Notes under the pieces: generated by a model | Database searches by the model: none | What the model was told of the DNA's origin: nothing | What the model saw: only the letters and a program-made list of their open reading frames with translations | Assembly (NCBI GenBank): GCA_946641515.1 | Contig: CAMPBT010000007.1 | Coordinates: forward strand, 1 to 56,134 | Length of the DNA stretch: 56,134 bases | Source of the DNA: UBA3210 sp002363635 | GTDB taxonomy: Bacteria > Bacillota_I > Bacilli_A > RFN20 > CAG-449 | Direction of reading: 5' to 3' | Shown: positions 24,907 to 33,961 of the stretch, one piece after another | Position numbering within the stretch: position 1 is the stretch's first letter | How the letters are laid out: each line of letters begins with the position of its first letter | Made by a program: the position numbers and the translations under genes

Positions 24907-25626
24907 TTAGTCTACGAATTCAGCGTTGTGGTAAACAGCTTGAACATCTTCAACTTCATCAAGAGCTTCAAGGAATGCTTTGAATTTTACTGCATCTTCA
25001 CCTGATAATGTAACTTTTGCGTTAGGGATTAAAGTGATTTCTGCTGTTTCAAATTCTGTAACACCCATTTCTTCTAAAGCTGTTTTTGCTGCTGCAAATG
25101 CTTCTCTAGCTGTTTTTACTACAATGATATCTTCATCTTGTTCAACTGATTGAACATCGACATCTGCCATAACTAAGTTTTCTTCAACTTCGTCTCTATT
25201 TGTTCCCTTGAATTCAAGTAAACCAACTGTTTCATAGTCAAATGAAACTGAACCAGGTGTACCTAAGTGTCCACCTTTCTTTGTGACTGCTGTTCTAACG
25301 TTAACGAATGCTCTATTAACATTGTCTGTTAATGTATCAATAACGAAAGTTGCACCACCTTGAGCGAAACCTTCATAACGGCCAGCTTCATAAGCTTCAA
25401 CTGCTCCACCTTTTGCTTTTTGGATAGCTCTATCAATAACGTCTTTAGTAACGTTCTGACCTTTCCATTTATCAATAGCACTTCTTAATGCTAAGTTTTC
25501 TTGTGGATCAGGAGTACCTGACTTAGCTGCCATATAGATTTCTTTTGAAGCTCTCATAAATAATGCGCTTCTTGCTGCTGCTGTTGCTGCCATTGCTTTT
25601 GCTCTGACTTCATGCGCTCTTCCCAT
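24907..25626 (-). CDS. YebC/PmpR-family protein
   Basis: 239 residues matching the YebC/PmpR/TACO1 family: MGRAHEVRAKAMAATAAA at the N-terminus, SGTPDPQENLALRSAIDKW, a middle YEGFAQGG segment, then FVNVRTAVTKKGGHLGTPGSV. Members have been described as transcription regulators and, more recently, as ribosome-associated factors helping difficult sequences through translation. I leave the exact role open. The length is normal. It sits 88 bases after the PHP phosphatase gene and ends at its own terminator. Confidence 0.93.
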   Translation of the reverse strand: MGRAHEVRAKAMAATAAARSALFMRASKEIYMAAKSGTPDPQENLALRSAIDKWKGQNVTKDVIDRAIQKAKGGAVEAYEAGRYEGFAQGGATFVIDTLTDNVNRAFVNVRTAVTKKGGHLGTPGSVSFDYETVGLLEFKGTNRDEVEENLVMADVDVQSVEQDEDIIVVKTAREAFAAAKTALEEMGVTEFETAEITLIPNAKVTLSGEDAVKFKAFLEALDEVEDVQAVYHNAEFVD

Positions 25627-25714
25627 GTTAATAATCTCCTTATTTTTTGACTTATTTATTTTATCACACTAAGAGTGAAATTAAACAAACTTTTTATATA
25701 TTTATATCAAAATA

Positions 25715-26536
25715 CTACTTTTCATAGCATTTTTTCTCTTTATTCCATACAACATTGACCTTTTGGTCAAGTTTCAAGCCTAAATCAAGTGCCATTTTAT
25801 ATCCATTGTCATTAGCGTCATTGCTAATATCAAGTGGAGAATGAGCATCAATACCGATGCAAATCTTAGCTTTCATCTTTTTAGCAAGTTCCCAGAATTG
25901 TTTAACTGGATAACCATATCTGAGTTCGTCACCAATAATTTTTTTATTACCTCTAATTGCACCGAAATTAAATTCCAAGTGAACATTGTACTTCTTTGCA
26001 GCGCGGATAATTTGCTTTGCACAGTCTATACAAGTTTGGTCCCATTTAGTATAAGAACCCATGTAATAATCAGGATGAGCAACGATTGCAAATAATCCTG
26101 TTTTAATACCTTTAACTAAAGACTTAGTATATCTTTTAATATCATCTGCAGTTGTGAATTTAGAAAAATACCATTTAAGATTATTATCTTTATCAATTTC
26201 ACAATGATTTCCACAGATTAAATATTGAATGTGACCTTCATCAAGTAATCTTTGATAATATGGAAAATAGTAAGGTAGAGCCTCTGCTTCAAAACCTAAA
26301 TAGATTTTTATTCTCTCCTTATATTTCTCTCTTAAAGATTCAATTGAAGAAATGTAATCAGGTAATAAAGCATAATCTCCTCTAATACCTGGTTGAGGAT
26401 GATCTGGTAACATAATATGATCAGAGAATCCAAGTTCATTTAAGCCAAAAGAAATAGCTTCTTGAACATATTCTTCATCTTTACCAATCGCGTGTCCACA
26501 TCTAGATGTATGAGTATGATAATTTTGTTTAATCAT
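25715..26536 (-). CDS. PHP-domain phosphatase, histidinol-phosphatase type
   Basis: 273 residues with the PHP metal motifs NYHTHTSRCGHA at the N-terminus, FGLNELGFSDH, an internal LICGNHCE, FAIVAHPDY and the late CIGIDAHS. It resembles HisK/HisJ histidinol phosphatases, but no other his genes are nearby, so another phosphoester substrate is possible. I start at the ATG at 26536, 8 bases after GGAGG; this overlaps the truA stop by 8 bases, suggesting coupled translation. Confidence 0.85.
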   Translation of the reverse strand: MIKQNYHTHTSRCGHAIGKDEEYVQEAISFGLNELGFSDHIMLPDHPQPGIRGDYALLPDYISSIESLREKYKERIKIYLGFEAEALPYYFPYYQRLLDEGHIQYLICGNHCEIDKDNNLKWYFSKFTTADDIKRYTKSLVKGIKTGLFAIVAHPDYYMGSYTKWDQTCIDCAKQIIRAAKKYNVHLEFNFGAIRGNKKIIGDELRYGYPVKQFWELAKKMKAKICIGIDAHSPLDISNDANDNGYKMALDLGLKLDQKVNVVWNKEKKCYEK

Positions 26537-27275
26537 GATCATTACCTCCATAATCTATTTTATATAAATATAATCCTTGAGCAGGAGCTTTAAATCTTGT
26601 TCGATTAAATTTATCGGTATCAAGTAAGCTCTTAGCCTCTTCAACACTATATCTATCTTGTCCAATTTCAATTAATGTACCGACTATCATTCTAACCATA
26701 TAACGACGGAAGCCATTACCTTTAATATCGATAATAACGATATCATCATCTTGACTAAACTTAATACTTTCAATAGTTCTAACAAAATCTTCATCATTAG
26801 AACAATAATTCATAAAATTATGTTCTCCAATAAAAATTTTAGAAGCTTCTTCCATCTTCTTAACATCTAATTTCTTAAATTTATAAGAATAGACAATATC
26901 ATCAATTAAAGGATTATATTCTCCAATATTTATTTTATATCTATAAGTTTTACTTACAGCAGAAAATCTTGAATGGAAATCATCGCTTACTTTATCAAGT
27001 GAACGAATATAAATATCACTTGGAAGAAGTCTATTTAAAGAATATCTTACTTTGCTAACATCAGTATCATCACTACAATCAAAATGAAAGCATTGACCTT
27101 CCGCGTGAACGCCTTTATCAGTTCTACCTGCAGAAGTAATCTTCATAGTTTGATTAAAGATAGTAGATAAAGCTTTTTCAATTTCTTGTTGAATAGAAAT
27201 TTCAAAGTCGTGAGGTTGAACTTGGTAACCGTAATATCTAGTACCTTTATAACTAACAATACCTTTAACTCTCAT
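26529..27275 (-). CDS. truA: tRNA pseudouridine synthase A
   Basis: Makes pseudouridine at positions 38-40 of tRNA anticodon arms. The catalytic aspartate is in SAGRTDKGVHAEGQ, and the substrate-binding YRYKINIGEYNP and NGFRRYMVRMIVG segments match TruA. The start at 27275 follows GGAG by 7 bases; in-frame codons upstream lack a ribosome binding site. It begins 2 bases after ecfT and overlaps the next gene by 8 bases. This is the common ecf-truA arrangement. Confidence 0.97.
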   Translation of the reverse strand: MRVKGIVSYKGTRYYGYQVQPHDFEISIQQEIEKALSTIFNQTMKITSAGRTDKGVHAEGQCFHFDCSDDTDVSKVRYSLNRLLPSDIYIRSLDKVSDDFHSRFSAVSKTYRYKINIGEYNPLIDDIVYSYKFKKLDVKKMEEASKIFIGEHNFMNYCSNDEDFVRTIESIKFSQDDDIVIIDIKGNGFRRYMVRMIVGTLIEIGQDRYSVEEAKSLLDTDKFNRTRFKAPAQGLYLYKIDYGGNDHD

Positions 27276-27277
27276 AA

Positions 27278-28156
27278 TTACGCTCCAAACCAAGTAGGTA
27301 TAATAACAACCAAATCAACGTGATATACCATCATTAAAATTAATCCAGTAAATAAAGAAGCAATAACTAAGAAAGAGATAGAATCTCTTATATGCCATTT
27401 ATTAACTCTATATCTAGTTCTCTTCGCACGTGGATCATAGCCTCTTGCCTCCATTGCATTAGCAAGGTCATCAGATCTTTGGAAAGCAGAAATAAATAAA
27501 GGAATAATTAAAGAAATAATCGCTCTAATTTTTTCTTTAAATTTACCATTTTCAAAATCGACACCTCTAGATGATTGAGCCTTCATAATTCTATAAGTTT
27601 CATCTAATAAAGTAGGAATAAATCTTAATGCTAAAGAAATAGTCATCGCGATTTCATGAACTGGGAATTTAATATATTTAAACGGAGTCATGTACCATTC
27701 TAACGCTCCAGTTAATTCTAAAGGAGTAGTTGTAGAAGTTAAAACTAAAGATAAAGCAACCATAATAATTAATCTAACTGCAATATATCCAGTATTAACT
27801 AAAGACATATATTGAATGTTCCAAGAGCCAATACTAAAGTAACCTAAAGTATCTTCTCCAGGAACAATAATATTAACAATTAATAAGAATAAAACCATAA
27901 CCCACATTGCTTTTAATTGTTTAAATAATGAACCAAGTTTTATATGTCCTATTAACATTAAAACTAAAACAAATAAAACAATTACTCCGTAGATAGAGAA
28001 ATTCATAATTACGTTATGGACAGGATTTGAAGTTTCCACTCTTAAGAAAACTGAAACCATAAGTAAAATCATGCTTAAGAATTTTAATCTAGGATCAAGT
28101 TTATGAATTAAAGAATTATATGGTACGTAACGACCGATGGAAATAGAACTACTCAT
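27278..28156 (-). CDS. ecfT: ECF transporter transmembrane subunit EcfT
   Basis: Membrane core of an energy-coupling factor transporter; it links the two ATPases to interchangeable vitamin-binding S components. 292 residues with an N-terminal SLIHKLDPRLKFL, several hydrophobic helices and the coupling motifs with Ala-Arg-Gly, visible as AQSSRGVDF and AMEARGYDP. The ATG at 28156 has AGGAGG 8 bases upstream and overlaps the ecfA2 stop by 8 bases. No S component lies here, typical of a shared group II module. Confidence 0.96.
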   Translation of the reverse strand: MSSSISIGRYVPYNSLIHKLDPRLKFLSMILLMVSVFLRVETSNPVHNVIMNFSIYGVIVLFVLVLMLIGHIKLGSLFKQLKAMWVMVLFLLIVNIIVPGEDTLGYFSIGSWNIQYMSLVNTGYIAVRLIIMVALSLVLTSTTTPLELTGALEWYMTPFKYIKFPVHEIAMTISLALRFIPTLLDETYRIMKAQSSRGVDFENGKFKEKIRAIISLIIPLFISAFQRSDDLANAMEARGYDPRAKRTRYRVNKWHIRDSISFLVIASLFTGLILMMVYHVDLVVIIPTWFGA

Positions 28157-29009
28157 GTTTTCTACCTCCTGCAATTTGGTCTGCTAAAGTATCAATATCT
28201 TTAACATTTCTTAAATCAATATGATATCCTCTTGCATTTAATTCTTTTGCAAAAGTAATAACTAAAGGTTCTTCAATAGATAACGCTGCAAAAGAATCTT
28301 TTTCTAAGAATAGTTCAAAAGGTTTGCATTCTTTAATAACCTTACCCTTAGATAAAACAACTACATCAGTGGCGTATCTAATAACGTTATCCATATCGTG
28401 AGTAACCATGATGATAGTAGTTCCATTTTCATGAATTTTTTTAAATAATTTCATCATGTCTCTAGCACCCTGAGGGTCAAGACCTGCAGTAGGTTCATCT
28501 AAAATTAAAATTTCAGGTTTTAAAGTTAAAATACCTGCAATCGCAACTCTTCTTTTTTGCCCACCAGATAATTCAAAAGGTGATTTATCAAAATATTCTT
28601 CAGAAATACCTACTAAATCTAAAGCTTCTTTACCAAGTTTAATTGCCTCTTCTTCTTTAACGCCAAAATTCTTAGGTCCAAAGATAACATCTTTTAAGAC
28701 AGTTTCTTCAAATAATTGATATTCAGGAAATTGGAAAACCATACCAACAGATTTTCTAACTTCTTTAATTTTCTTATTTTTCTTAACTTTCTTATCGATA
28801 ATAATTCCATTAACATCAACTTCACCGGATGTAGGAATTAATAAAGCATTAATTTGTTGAATTAAAGATGATTTACCAGAACCTGTATGACCAACAAGCA
28901 TAGTAAAAGAATGATCTTTAATAACAAGATTAATATCGTTAAGTGCTAAATACTCAAAAGGAGTTTTAGGAGAATAAATATAATTTAAATGTTTGAAAGT
29001 TACTGGCAT
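28149..29009 (-). CDS. ecfA2: ECF transporter ATPase EcfA2
   Basis: One of two ATPases of the ECF module. 286 residues with Walker A GHTGSGKSS near residue 41, the Q-loop segment VFQFPEYQLFE, the ABC signature LSGGQKRRVAIAG and Walker B ILILDEPTAGLDP, then the H-loop MVTHDMDN. The FQFPE motif is typical of EcfA2. It overlaps ecfA1 by 10 bases and ecfT by 8, so the three are translated together. Confidence 0.97.
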   Translation of the reverse strand: MPVTFKHLNYIYSPKTPFEYLALNDINLVIKDHSFTMLVGHTGSGKSSLIQQINALLIPTSGEVDVNGIIIDKKVKKNKKIKEVRKSVGMVFQFPEYQLFEETVLKDVIFGPKNFGVKEEEAIKLGKEALDLVGISEEYFDKSPFELSGGQKRRVAIAGILTLKPEILILDEPTAGLDPQGARDMMKLFKKIHENGTTIIMVTHDMDNVIRYATDVVVLSKGKVIKECKPFELFLEKDSFAALSIEEPLVITFAKELNARGYHIDLRNVKDIDTLADQIAGGRKHE

Positions 29010-29815
29010 AATTCATCCACCATCCTTTCAAAATCTAATGATTCAACTTTAACACCTCTAGCATTTAATTCTTCTTTTAATTTGTAAATAAAAGGAATAT
29101 CTAATCTAGATTGTTTCATAACTTCTGGATGCTTAAAAGCATTGCTAGGAGTATCATTCATAACAATATTACCTTTATCTAAAACAATAACTCTATCAGC
29201 TTGTAAAGCTTCTTCAATATCATGAGTAATAGAAATGATAGTTAAAGAAGGGTCTTCTTTACGTAATGCCATAGTTAATTCACGAATTTCTCTTTTACCT
29301 TTAGGATCAAGCATAGCAGTAGATTCATCCATAATTAAAAGTTTAGGATGAGTAGCAAGAGCGCCTGCAATTGCCACTCTTTGCTTTTGTCCACCTGATA
29401 AATTAGAAGGTTCTTTATCTAAAAACTCACTCATACCTACTTTAGAAGCATATTCATTAATAATATCTTCCATTTCATCATGAGGAACACAAGCATTTTC
29501 AAGACCAAAAGCGATATCATCTCTAACCGTAGAACCAATAAATTGGTTATCAGGGTTTTGGAAAATGATACCTACATCTTTTCTTACTTGATAAAGATTT
29601 TCTTCAGTTAATTCTTGTCCAAAGACAAAGACTTTACCTCTTCTTACTTCATTAAGCCCAATAATAATTTTAGCAAGAGTGGATTTACCAGAACCATTGT
29701 GTCCAAGTAATACCACATACTCTCCTTGATTAATAACTAAGTTTAAATCTTTAAAAATGCTCTTTTCTCTAGTATATCCAAATTTTACATGTTCAATTCT
29801 TAGAGCTTCTGACAT
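29000..29815 (-). CDS. ecfA1: ECF transporter ATPase EcfA1
   Basis: Partner ATPase of EcfA2. 271 residues with Walker A GHNGSGKST, the Q-loop IFQNPDNQFIGSTV typical of EcfA1, the signature LSGGQKQRVAIAG and Walker B LLIMDESTAMLDP. Walker B ends in Glu-Ser rather than the more common Glu-Pro, as usual in this subunit. It begins 7 bases after the small membrane protein gene. Confidence 0.97.
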   Translation of the reverse strand: MSEALRIEHVKFGYTREKSIFKDLNLVINQGEYVVLLGHNGSGKSTLAKIIIGLNEVRRGKVFVFGQELTEENLYQVRKDVGIIFQNPDNQFIGSTVRDDIAFGLENACVPHDEMEDIINEYASKVGMSEFLDKEPSNLSGGQKQRVAIAGALATHPKLLIMDESTAMLDPKGKREIRELTMALRKEDPSLTIISITHDIEEALQADRVIVLDKGNIVMNDTPSNAFKHPEVMKQSRLDIPFIYKLKEELNARGVKVESLDFERMVDELCQ

Positions 29816-29822
29816 TTATATC

Positions 29823-30062
29823 CTACTTTCTTTTATTTTTATCTAATTCTTTATTTTTCTTATCTAATTGATCTTTTCTTCTAATTGCAATAATTGCGTA
29901 AATCCAATAAATTGCCATGATGCCTAAAATGATAGAACCAACAACAATTTTACCAGTAGAATCAAGTCCACTAGGAATTGCCGCAATTACACCAAACGCC
30001 ATAGCAAGGACTAAAACTAAAACGACAAATCTTTTCCAAGCAATCTTTGTTTCTTTTTTCAT
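29823..30062 (-). CDS. Small two-helix membrane protein
   Basis: 79 residues: a basic start (MKKETKIAWKR), a hydrophobic helix at about 11-28, a second at about 38-58 and a highly charged Lys-rich tail ending KELDKNKRK. No family is recognised. It lies 2 bases after the dCMP deaminase gene and 7 before ecfA1, so it is cotranscribed with the ECF module, but nothing shows a direct role in it. Confidence 0.7.
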   Translation of the reverse strand: MKKETKIAWKRFVVLVLVLAMAFGVIAAIPSGLDSTGKIVVGSIILGIMAIYWIYAIIAIRRKDQLDKKNKELDKNKRK

Positions 30063-30064
30063 AA

Positions 30065-30559
30065 TTAGTCCTCCAAAGTAAATGTGATATGTGGATTTCT
30101 TCCAGCAAATTTTCTATATTTAACACCTGCTAAATCAAAAATTTTCTTAGAAGCTTTAGTAGCAACAGTATCTGCATATTTATCTGAAGTGTAAATAACT
30201 TCTTTAATACCAGATTGAACAATAGCTTTCGCACATTCATTACATGGGAATAAAGTTACATAAATTCTAGAACCATCAAGAGGAACTCTAGAATTTAAGA
30301 TTGCATTAAATTCAGCATGACAAACATAAAGATATTTTGAGTTAAGAGGATTACCATCTTCTGGAGTACCTCCCCAAGGCATATCTTCATCTTTAATACC
30401 AATAGGCATACCGTTATAACCCATAGTTAAGACTTTGTTTTTATCAGATGCAACACATGCACCAACCTGAGTATTAGGATCTTTACTTCTAAGTCCACTT
30501 AATACCGCGACACCCATAAAGTATTCGTCCCATGAAATGTAATCTTTTCTTTTTTCCAT
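30065..30559 (-). CDS. dCMP deaminase (ComEB-type)
   Basis: Deaminates dCMP to dUMP, the substrate of thymidylate synthase. 164 residues with the zinc site CHAEFNAI (catalytic Glu) and PCNECAKAI, and the substrate segment DPNTQVGACV. The N-terminus SWDEYFMGVAVLSGLRSKDP matches the dCMP deaminase family. It is the first gene of a run ending in truA and the PHP phosphatase, with a promoter about 25 bases upstream. It complements dut at 15 kb. Confidence 0.94.
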   Translation of the reverse strand: MEKRKDYISWDEYFMGVAVLSGLRSKDPNTQVGACVASDKNKVLTMGYNGMPIGIKDEDMPWGGTPEDGNPLNSKYLYVCHAEFNAILNSRVPLDGSRIYVTLFPCNECAKAIVQSGIKEVIYTSDKYADTVATKASKKIFDLAGVKYRKFAGRNPHITFTLED

Positions 30560-30584
30560 AACCTTATTCTCCCAATCTAGTTGT

Positions 30585-30613
30585 ATTATAGACTTTTATT
30601 TAAAATATTTAAA
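30585..30613 (-). promoter_or_regulatory. Likely promoter of the dCMP deaminase-ecf-truA operon
   Basis: Minus strand TTTAAA (30613-30608), 17 bases, TATAAT (30590-30585). The 212-base gap 30560-30771 also holds other TATAAT-like strings, so more than one start is possible, and otherwise only AT-rich sequence and the rlmA terminator. Confidence 0.5.
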
Positions 30614-30749
30614 TAAATTATAAGATGTGTCTAGAATTATACTTCAAATTATTTTTACCACATTTAAATAAATAATTATATATATTGTGGAATATTCTTT
30701 GTAAACTGCCTATTTTTTTATCATTTATAATATTTTTAAAACTAGAGTT

Positions 30750-30784
30750 ATTATAAAAAAAGACATAAAAATTATGCCTTCTTG
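30750..30784 (-). terminator. Terminator overlapping the rlmA stop codon
   Basis: Minus strand AAGGCATA, ATTTT, TATGTCTT, then six or more T residues. The 5' arm contains the last codons and the stop of rlmA. Confidence 0.75.
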
Positions 30785-31620
30785 TACAATAAGAAATTAA
30801 AAGAAATCTCAGTATCTAAATTATCTAAAGATAAAAGATGTTCTACCCCATTTTTAGGAGATTTATAAAAATAAGGAGTCATCATAAATAAAGATTTAAT
30901 TTGTTCTTTATTATCTAAAGTAATATTAGTAGTAAAAGTTTCTTCGTTAACTAATGTAAATCCTTCTAAAGCGTATTCTTTTTCTTCATTAAGTCTTACA
31001 TTGTCGTAAATAGCCTCTTTTAAGCCCTTTAGATGTGTTTTACCAGGAAGAACTCTCAAATACCAACCGCCTTTTTTAACAACTCTTAAAAACTCTGTTT
31101 CATCAATTTTTGCAAAAGAATTTAAAAGGAAATCGACAGAATTATCTTTAAAAGGTAAATACATTAAATTACCAATAATAAATAATTCATTTTCAAGATG
31201 TTCTTGTCTTTGTCTAATTGCACAATAATTAATCGCGCTCTTAGACAAATCAACACCGAAAGTAGATATATTAGTAATCTTAGATAATTCTTTATGGATA
31301 TAGTTAGTATAATAACCTTCTCCACATCCTGCATCAACAAAAGAAAATGTCTTATAACCATTCTCTTCTACAACACTTTTCATAACTTCTAAAATCTTTT
31401 CTCTAAAAGAGGCATATTTGCCAGAATCTAAGAAGAAAGTTCTTGCTTCAATCATAATCTTTTCATCACCAGATTTATCAGAATGATGTTGATTAGCAAG
31501 AAGTAAGTTTACAAAACCTTTTTTTGCAATATCATAAGAATGCTTATTAATGCATTTATAAGTGTTATCGACTTTTTCTAATCCTTGATGACATAAAGGA
31601 CAATATAATATCTTTTCCAT
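30772..31620 (-). CDS. rlmA: 23S rRNA guanine-N1 methyltransferase, RlmA family
   Basis: SAM-dependent enzyme of the RlmA/TlrB family, which methylates G745 or G748 in helix 35 of 23S rRNA; Gram-positive members usually act on G748. An N-terminal zinc site is formed by Cys7, Cys10, Cys23 and His27, followed by the family signature HSYDIAKKGFVNLL and EARTFFLDSGKYASF. The SAM motif FVDAGCGEGYYT comes near residue 100. 282 residues, normal. A TATAAT ends only 8 bases before the ATG and no Shine-Dalgarno sequence is present, so the message may be leaderless. Confidence 0.93.
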   Translation of the reverse strand: MEKILYCPLCHQGLEKVDNTYKCINKHSYDIAKKGFVNLLLANQHHSDKSGDEKIMIEARTFFLDSGKYASFREKILEVMKSVVEENGYKTFSFVDAGCGEGYYTNYIHKELSKITNISTFGVDLSKSAINYCAIRQRQEHLENELFIIGNLMYLPFKDNSVDFLLNSFAKIDETEFLRVVKKGGWYLRVLPGKTHLKGLKEAIYDNVRLNEEKEYALEGFTLVNEETFTTNITLDNKEQIKSLFMMTPYFYKSPKNGVEHLLSLDNLDTEISFNFLLYKKA

Positions 31621-31628
31621 ACGTAAGC

Positions 31629-31634
31629 ATTATA
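31629..31634 (-). promoter_or_regulatory. -10 box of rlmA, predicting a leaderless message
   Basis: Perfect TATAAT on the minus strand, 8 bases before the rlmA ATG and preceded by GGG. The start of transcription would fall at or within a couple of bases of the start codon. The -35 region is weak (TAGAAC at 17 bases). Confidence 0.55.
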
Positions 31635-31684
31635 CCCTAAAAAATAAAAAGGTTCTATAAATAGAAGAAGTTATGTATTTATAT

Positions 31685-31714
31685 ATAAAAAGACACACCT
31701 TGCGATGTGTCTTT
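31685..31714 (-). terminator. Terminator after rplQ
   Basis: Minus strand AAAGACACA, an 8-base loop, TGTGTCTTT and further T residues. It ends the long S10-spc-alpha transcript. Confidence 0.88.
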
Positions 31715-31736
31715 AATCATTATAAGTTAAGATAGC

Positions 31737-32141
31737 TTATTTTGACCATGTGACTAATGCCATAGGAGCATTGTCGCCACGTCTATTTGCAACTTTTAAG
31801 ACTTTTGTGTAGCCACCGTTTCTGTCTTTTTGAGCTGTTGCGATTTCACCAAATAACTTCTGTAAAGCAGTTACTTTGTTTGCTTCGTCTGCCCATACGT
31901 CTCTAACGTATCTAGCTGCAAGTCTTCTGTTTGCTAAGTCACCTTTCTTTGCATATGTGACTAATCTATCTGCTAAGACTACTAAGTCTCTAGCTGTTGT
32001 CTTAGTTACTGTAACTGAACCCTTAACGATTAAGTCTGTAACTAATGTTCTTAACATTGATTCATATTTGCTCTTAGTATAAGCAGCTTTGAATCTAACG
32101 CCACCTTTACCATGAACATTTTTACGTCCCTGTGTACTCAT
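31737..32141 (-). CDS. rplQ: Ribosomal protein L17
   Basis: Large-subunit protein near the polypeptide exit tunnel. 134 residues, a little longer than usual. The family core is visible as KSKYESMLRTLVTDLIVKGSVTVTKTTARDL and GGYTKVLKVANRRGDNAPMALV near the C-terminus. It is the last gene of the alpha block, 26 bases after rpoA, and is followed by the operon terminator. Confidence 0.97.
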   Translation of the reverse strand: MSTQGRKNVHGKGGVRFKAAYTKSKYESMLRTLVTDLIVKGSVTVTKTTARDLVVLADRLVTYAKKGDLANRRLAARYVRDVWADEANKVTALQKLFGEIATAQKDRNGGYTKVLKVANRRGDNAPMALVTWSK

Positions 32142-32167
32142 TGTCTAAATAGACTCCTTTCTTATTT

Positions 32168-33118
32168 CTAGTCAAATTCTCTGAAGGAAAGACCGATTTC
32201 TGCTAATTTGTCTTTAACTTCTTTTAATGACTTCTTACCGAGGTTTCTGACTTTCATCATATCTTCCTCAGTCTTTTGTGTTAATTCCATAACTGTAACG
32301 ATATTAGCTCTCTTTAAGCAGTTATATGAACGTGCTGATAAGTCTAATTCTTCAATTGTCATATCCTGGTATTTGTTCTTTGGTTCTTCAACTGTTTCTT
32401 CTAAGATGTCTAATGCTTTTGCAGTTTCATCTAATGCAGCGAATAATTCAAAGTGTGTTACTAAAATCTTTGCAGCTAAAGCAACTGCTTCGTGTGCTTG
32501 CATTGATCCGTTTGTCCAAACTTCAAGTTCTAATCTATCATATTTGTTATCGTGTCCAACACGTGTGTTTTCAACTTTAACAGAACATTTTTCGATTGGT
32601 GAATAATTTGAATCAGTAGGAATTCTGCCAATTGGGAATGAAGAATCTTTATTTTCTTCTGCTGTTGCGTAACCTCTGCCATTTCTAGCATAGATTGTCA
32701 TGACTAACTTGCCACCTGGAGCAACGTGAGCGAGTTCAAGCTCTTTATTAACAACAGTTACACCTGTTGGGCAGATAATATCTGCTGCTGTAACTGTTCT
32801 TGCTTCAGAGACATTGATTGTTAATGTGTAAGATGTTTCTGTTTCATCATCAATGACTAAGACTAAGTCCTTTAATGCAAGGATGATTGAAGTTACGTCT
32901 TCTTCTACGCCTTCTAAAGCAGAGAATTCATGACGTGCACCTTCAATTTCAACAGCATAGACACTTGCGCCTGGTAAAGAAGATAATAATACTCTTCTTA
33001 ATGAGTTACCAATAGTAGTACCAAATCCTCTTTCAAGTGGTTCAATTACGAAATGACCGTAATTGGACTTTGTGTCATATGTTTCAATTGTAAATTCTGG
33101 TTTTTTAAACTTTTTCAT
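32168..33118 (-). CDS. rpoA: RNA polymerase alpha subunit
   Basis: Assembles RNA polymerase and contacts upstream DNA. 316 residues: an N-terminal dimerisation domain (GFGTTIGNSLRRVLLSSLPGA) and a C-terminal domain (about 245-316) with the helix-hairpin-helix segment LDLSARSYNCLKRANIVTV. Both domains are intact, so UP-element recognition should be possible. A typical ribosome binding site precedes it 40 bases after rpsK. Confidence 0.98.
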   Translation of the reverse strand: MKKFKKPEFTIETYDTKSNYGHFVIEPLERGFGTTIGNSLRRVLLSSLPGASVYAVEIEGARHEFSALEGVEEDVTSIILALKDLVLVIDDETETSYTLTINVSEARTVTAADIICPTGVTVVNKELELAHVAPGGKLVMTIYARNGRGYATAEENKDSSFPIGRIPTDSNYSPIEKCSVKVENTRVGHDNKYDRLELEVWTNGSMQAHEAVALAAKILVTHFELFAALDETAKALDILEETVEEPKNKYQDMTIEELDLSARSYNCLKRANIVTVMELTQKTEEDMMKVRNLGKKSLKEVKDKLAEIGLSFREFD

Positions 33119-33158
33119 AGCGTTCCTCCTGATATAGTTCGTTTAGTTTAAACACGAA

Positions 33159-33548
33159 CTATCCTCTAGGTCTCTTTGGTGGGCGGCAACCATTGTGTGG
33201 GATTGGAGTTGTATCAGTGATTGTCTGAATCTGTAAACCAGCTGCCTGTAATGATCTTAAAGCACTTTCTCTACCTGGTCCTGGTCCTTTGACATCAACG
33301 TCAATGAACTTTAAGCCCTGGTCTAATGCTTTTTTAGCGCATGCTTCAGCGACTTGCTGTGCTGCGAATGGTGTTGATTTTTTAGCACCTTTGTATCCTA
33401 ATGCACCTGCTGATGACCATGCAATTGCGTTACCTGCTTCATCAGTAATTGTGACGATAGTGTTGTTGAAAGTTGAATGAATGTGTGCAACACCTTTAGT
33501 ATAAGATCTTTTGATTTTCTTCTTTCTTGAAGTTGTTTTTGTAGCCAT
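33159..33548 (-). CDS. rpsK: Ribosomal protein S11
   Basis: Small-subunit platform protein near the E site. 129 residues with GVAHIHSTFNNTIVTITD, the GPGPGRESALRSLQAAGL core and the C-terminal IPHNGCRPPKRPRG. It lies between rpsM (18 bases) and rpoA (40 bases). Confidence 0.98.
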   Translation of the reverse strand: MATKTTSRKKKIKRSYTKGVAHIHSTFNNTIVTITDEAGNAIAWSSAGALGYKGAKKSTPFAAQQVAEACAKKALDQGLKFIDVDVKGPGPGRESALRSLQAAGLQIQTITDTTPIPHNGCRPPKRPRG

Positions 33549-33566
33549 ATTAATTCTCCTTTCTTA

Positions 33567-33941
33567 TTACTTAGTAGCGACTTTCTTGTTAGCGATAGTC
33601 TTTCTTGGTCCTTTACGAGTTCTTGCGTTGTTCTTAGTTCTTTGACCACGAACTGGTAAACCTCTCTTATGTCTTAAACCACGGTAGCTACCGATTTCTA
33701 CGAGTCTCTTAATGTTTAATGCGACTTCTCTTCTGAGATCGCCTTCTGTTTTAACTGAAGCAACTTCAGTTCTTAATGCTGTTAATTGTTCTTCACTTAA
33801 ATCTTTAACTCTGATTGTTGGATCGATGTTTGCAGCAGCACATAATTTCTTTGCTGTTGTAAGACCGATACCATAGATATAAGTAAGTGAATAAGCAACC
33901 TGCTTATCATTTGGGATATCTACACCTACAATACGTGCCAT
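33567..33941 (-). CDS. rpsM: Ribosomal protein S13
   Basis: Head protein of the small subunit that bridges to L5 and contacts P-site tRNA. 124 residues, with MARIVGVDIPNDKQ, the helix-two-turn-helix YIYGIGLTTAKKL and the basic tail GQRTKNNARTRKGPRKT. It starts 20 bases after rpmJ. Confidence 0.98.
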   Translation of the reverse strand: MARIVGVDIPNDKQVAYSLTYIYGIGLTTAKKLCAAANIDPTIRVKDLSEEQLTALRTEVASVKTEGDLRREVALNIKRLVEIGSYRGLRHKRGLPVRGQRTKNNARTRKGPRKTIANKKVATK

Positions 33942-33961
33942 TTTAAATTCCTCCTAAAAAA

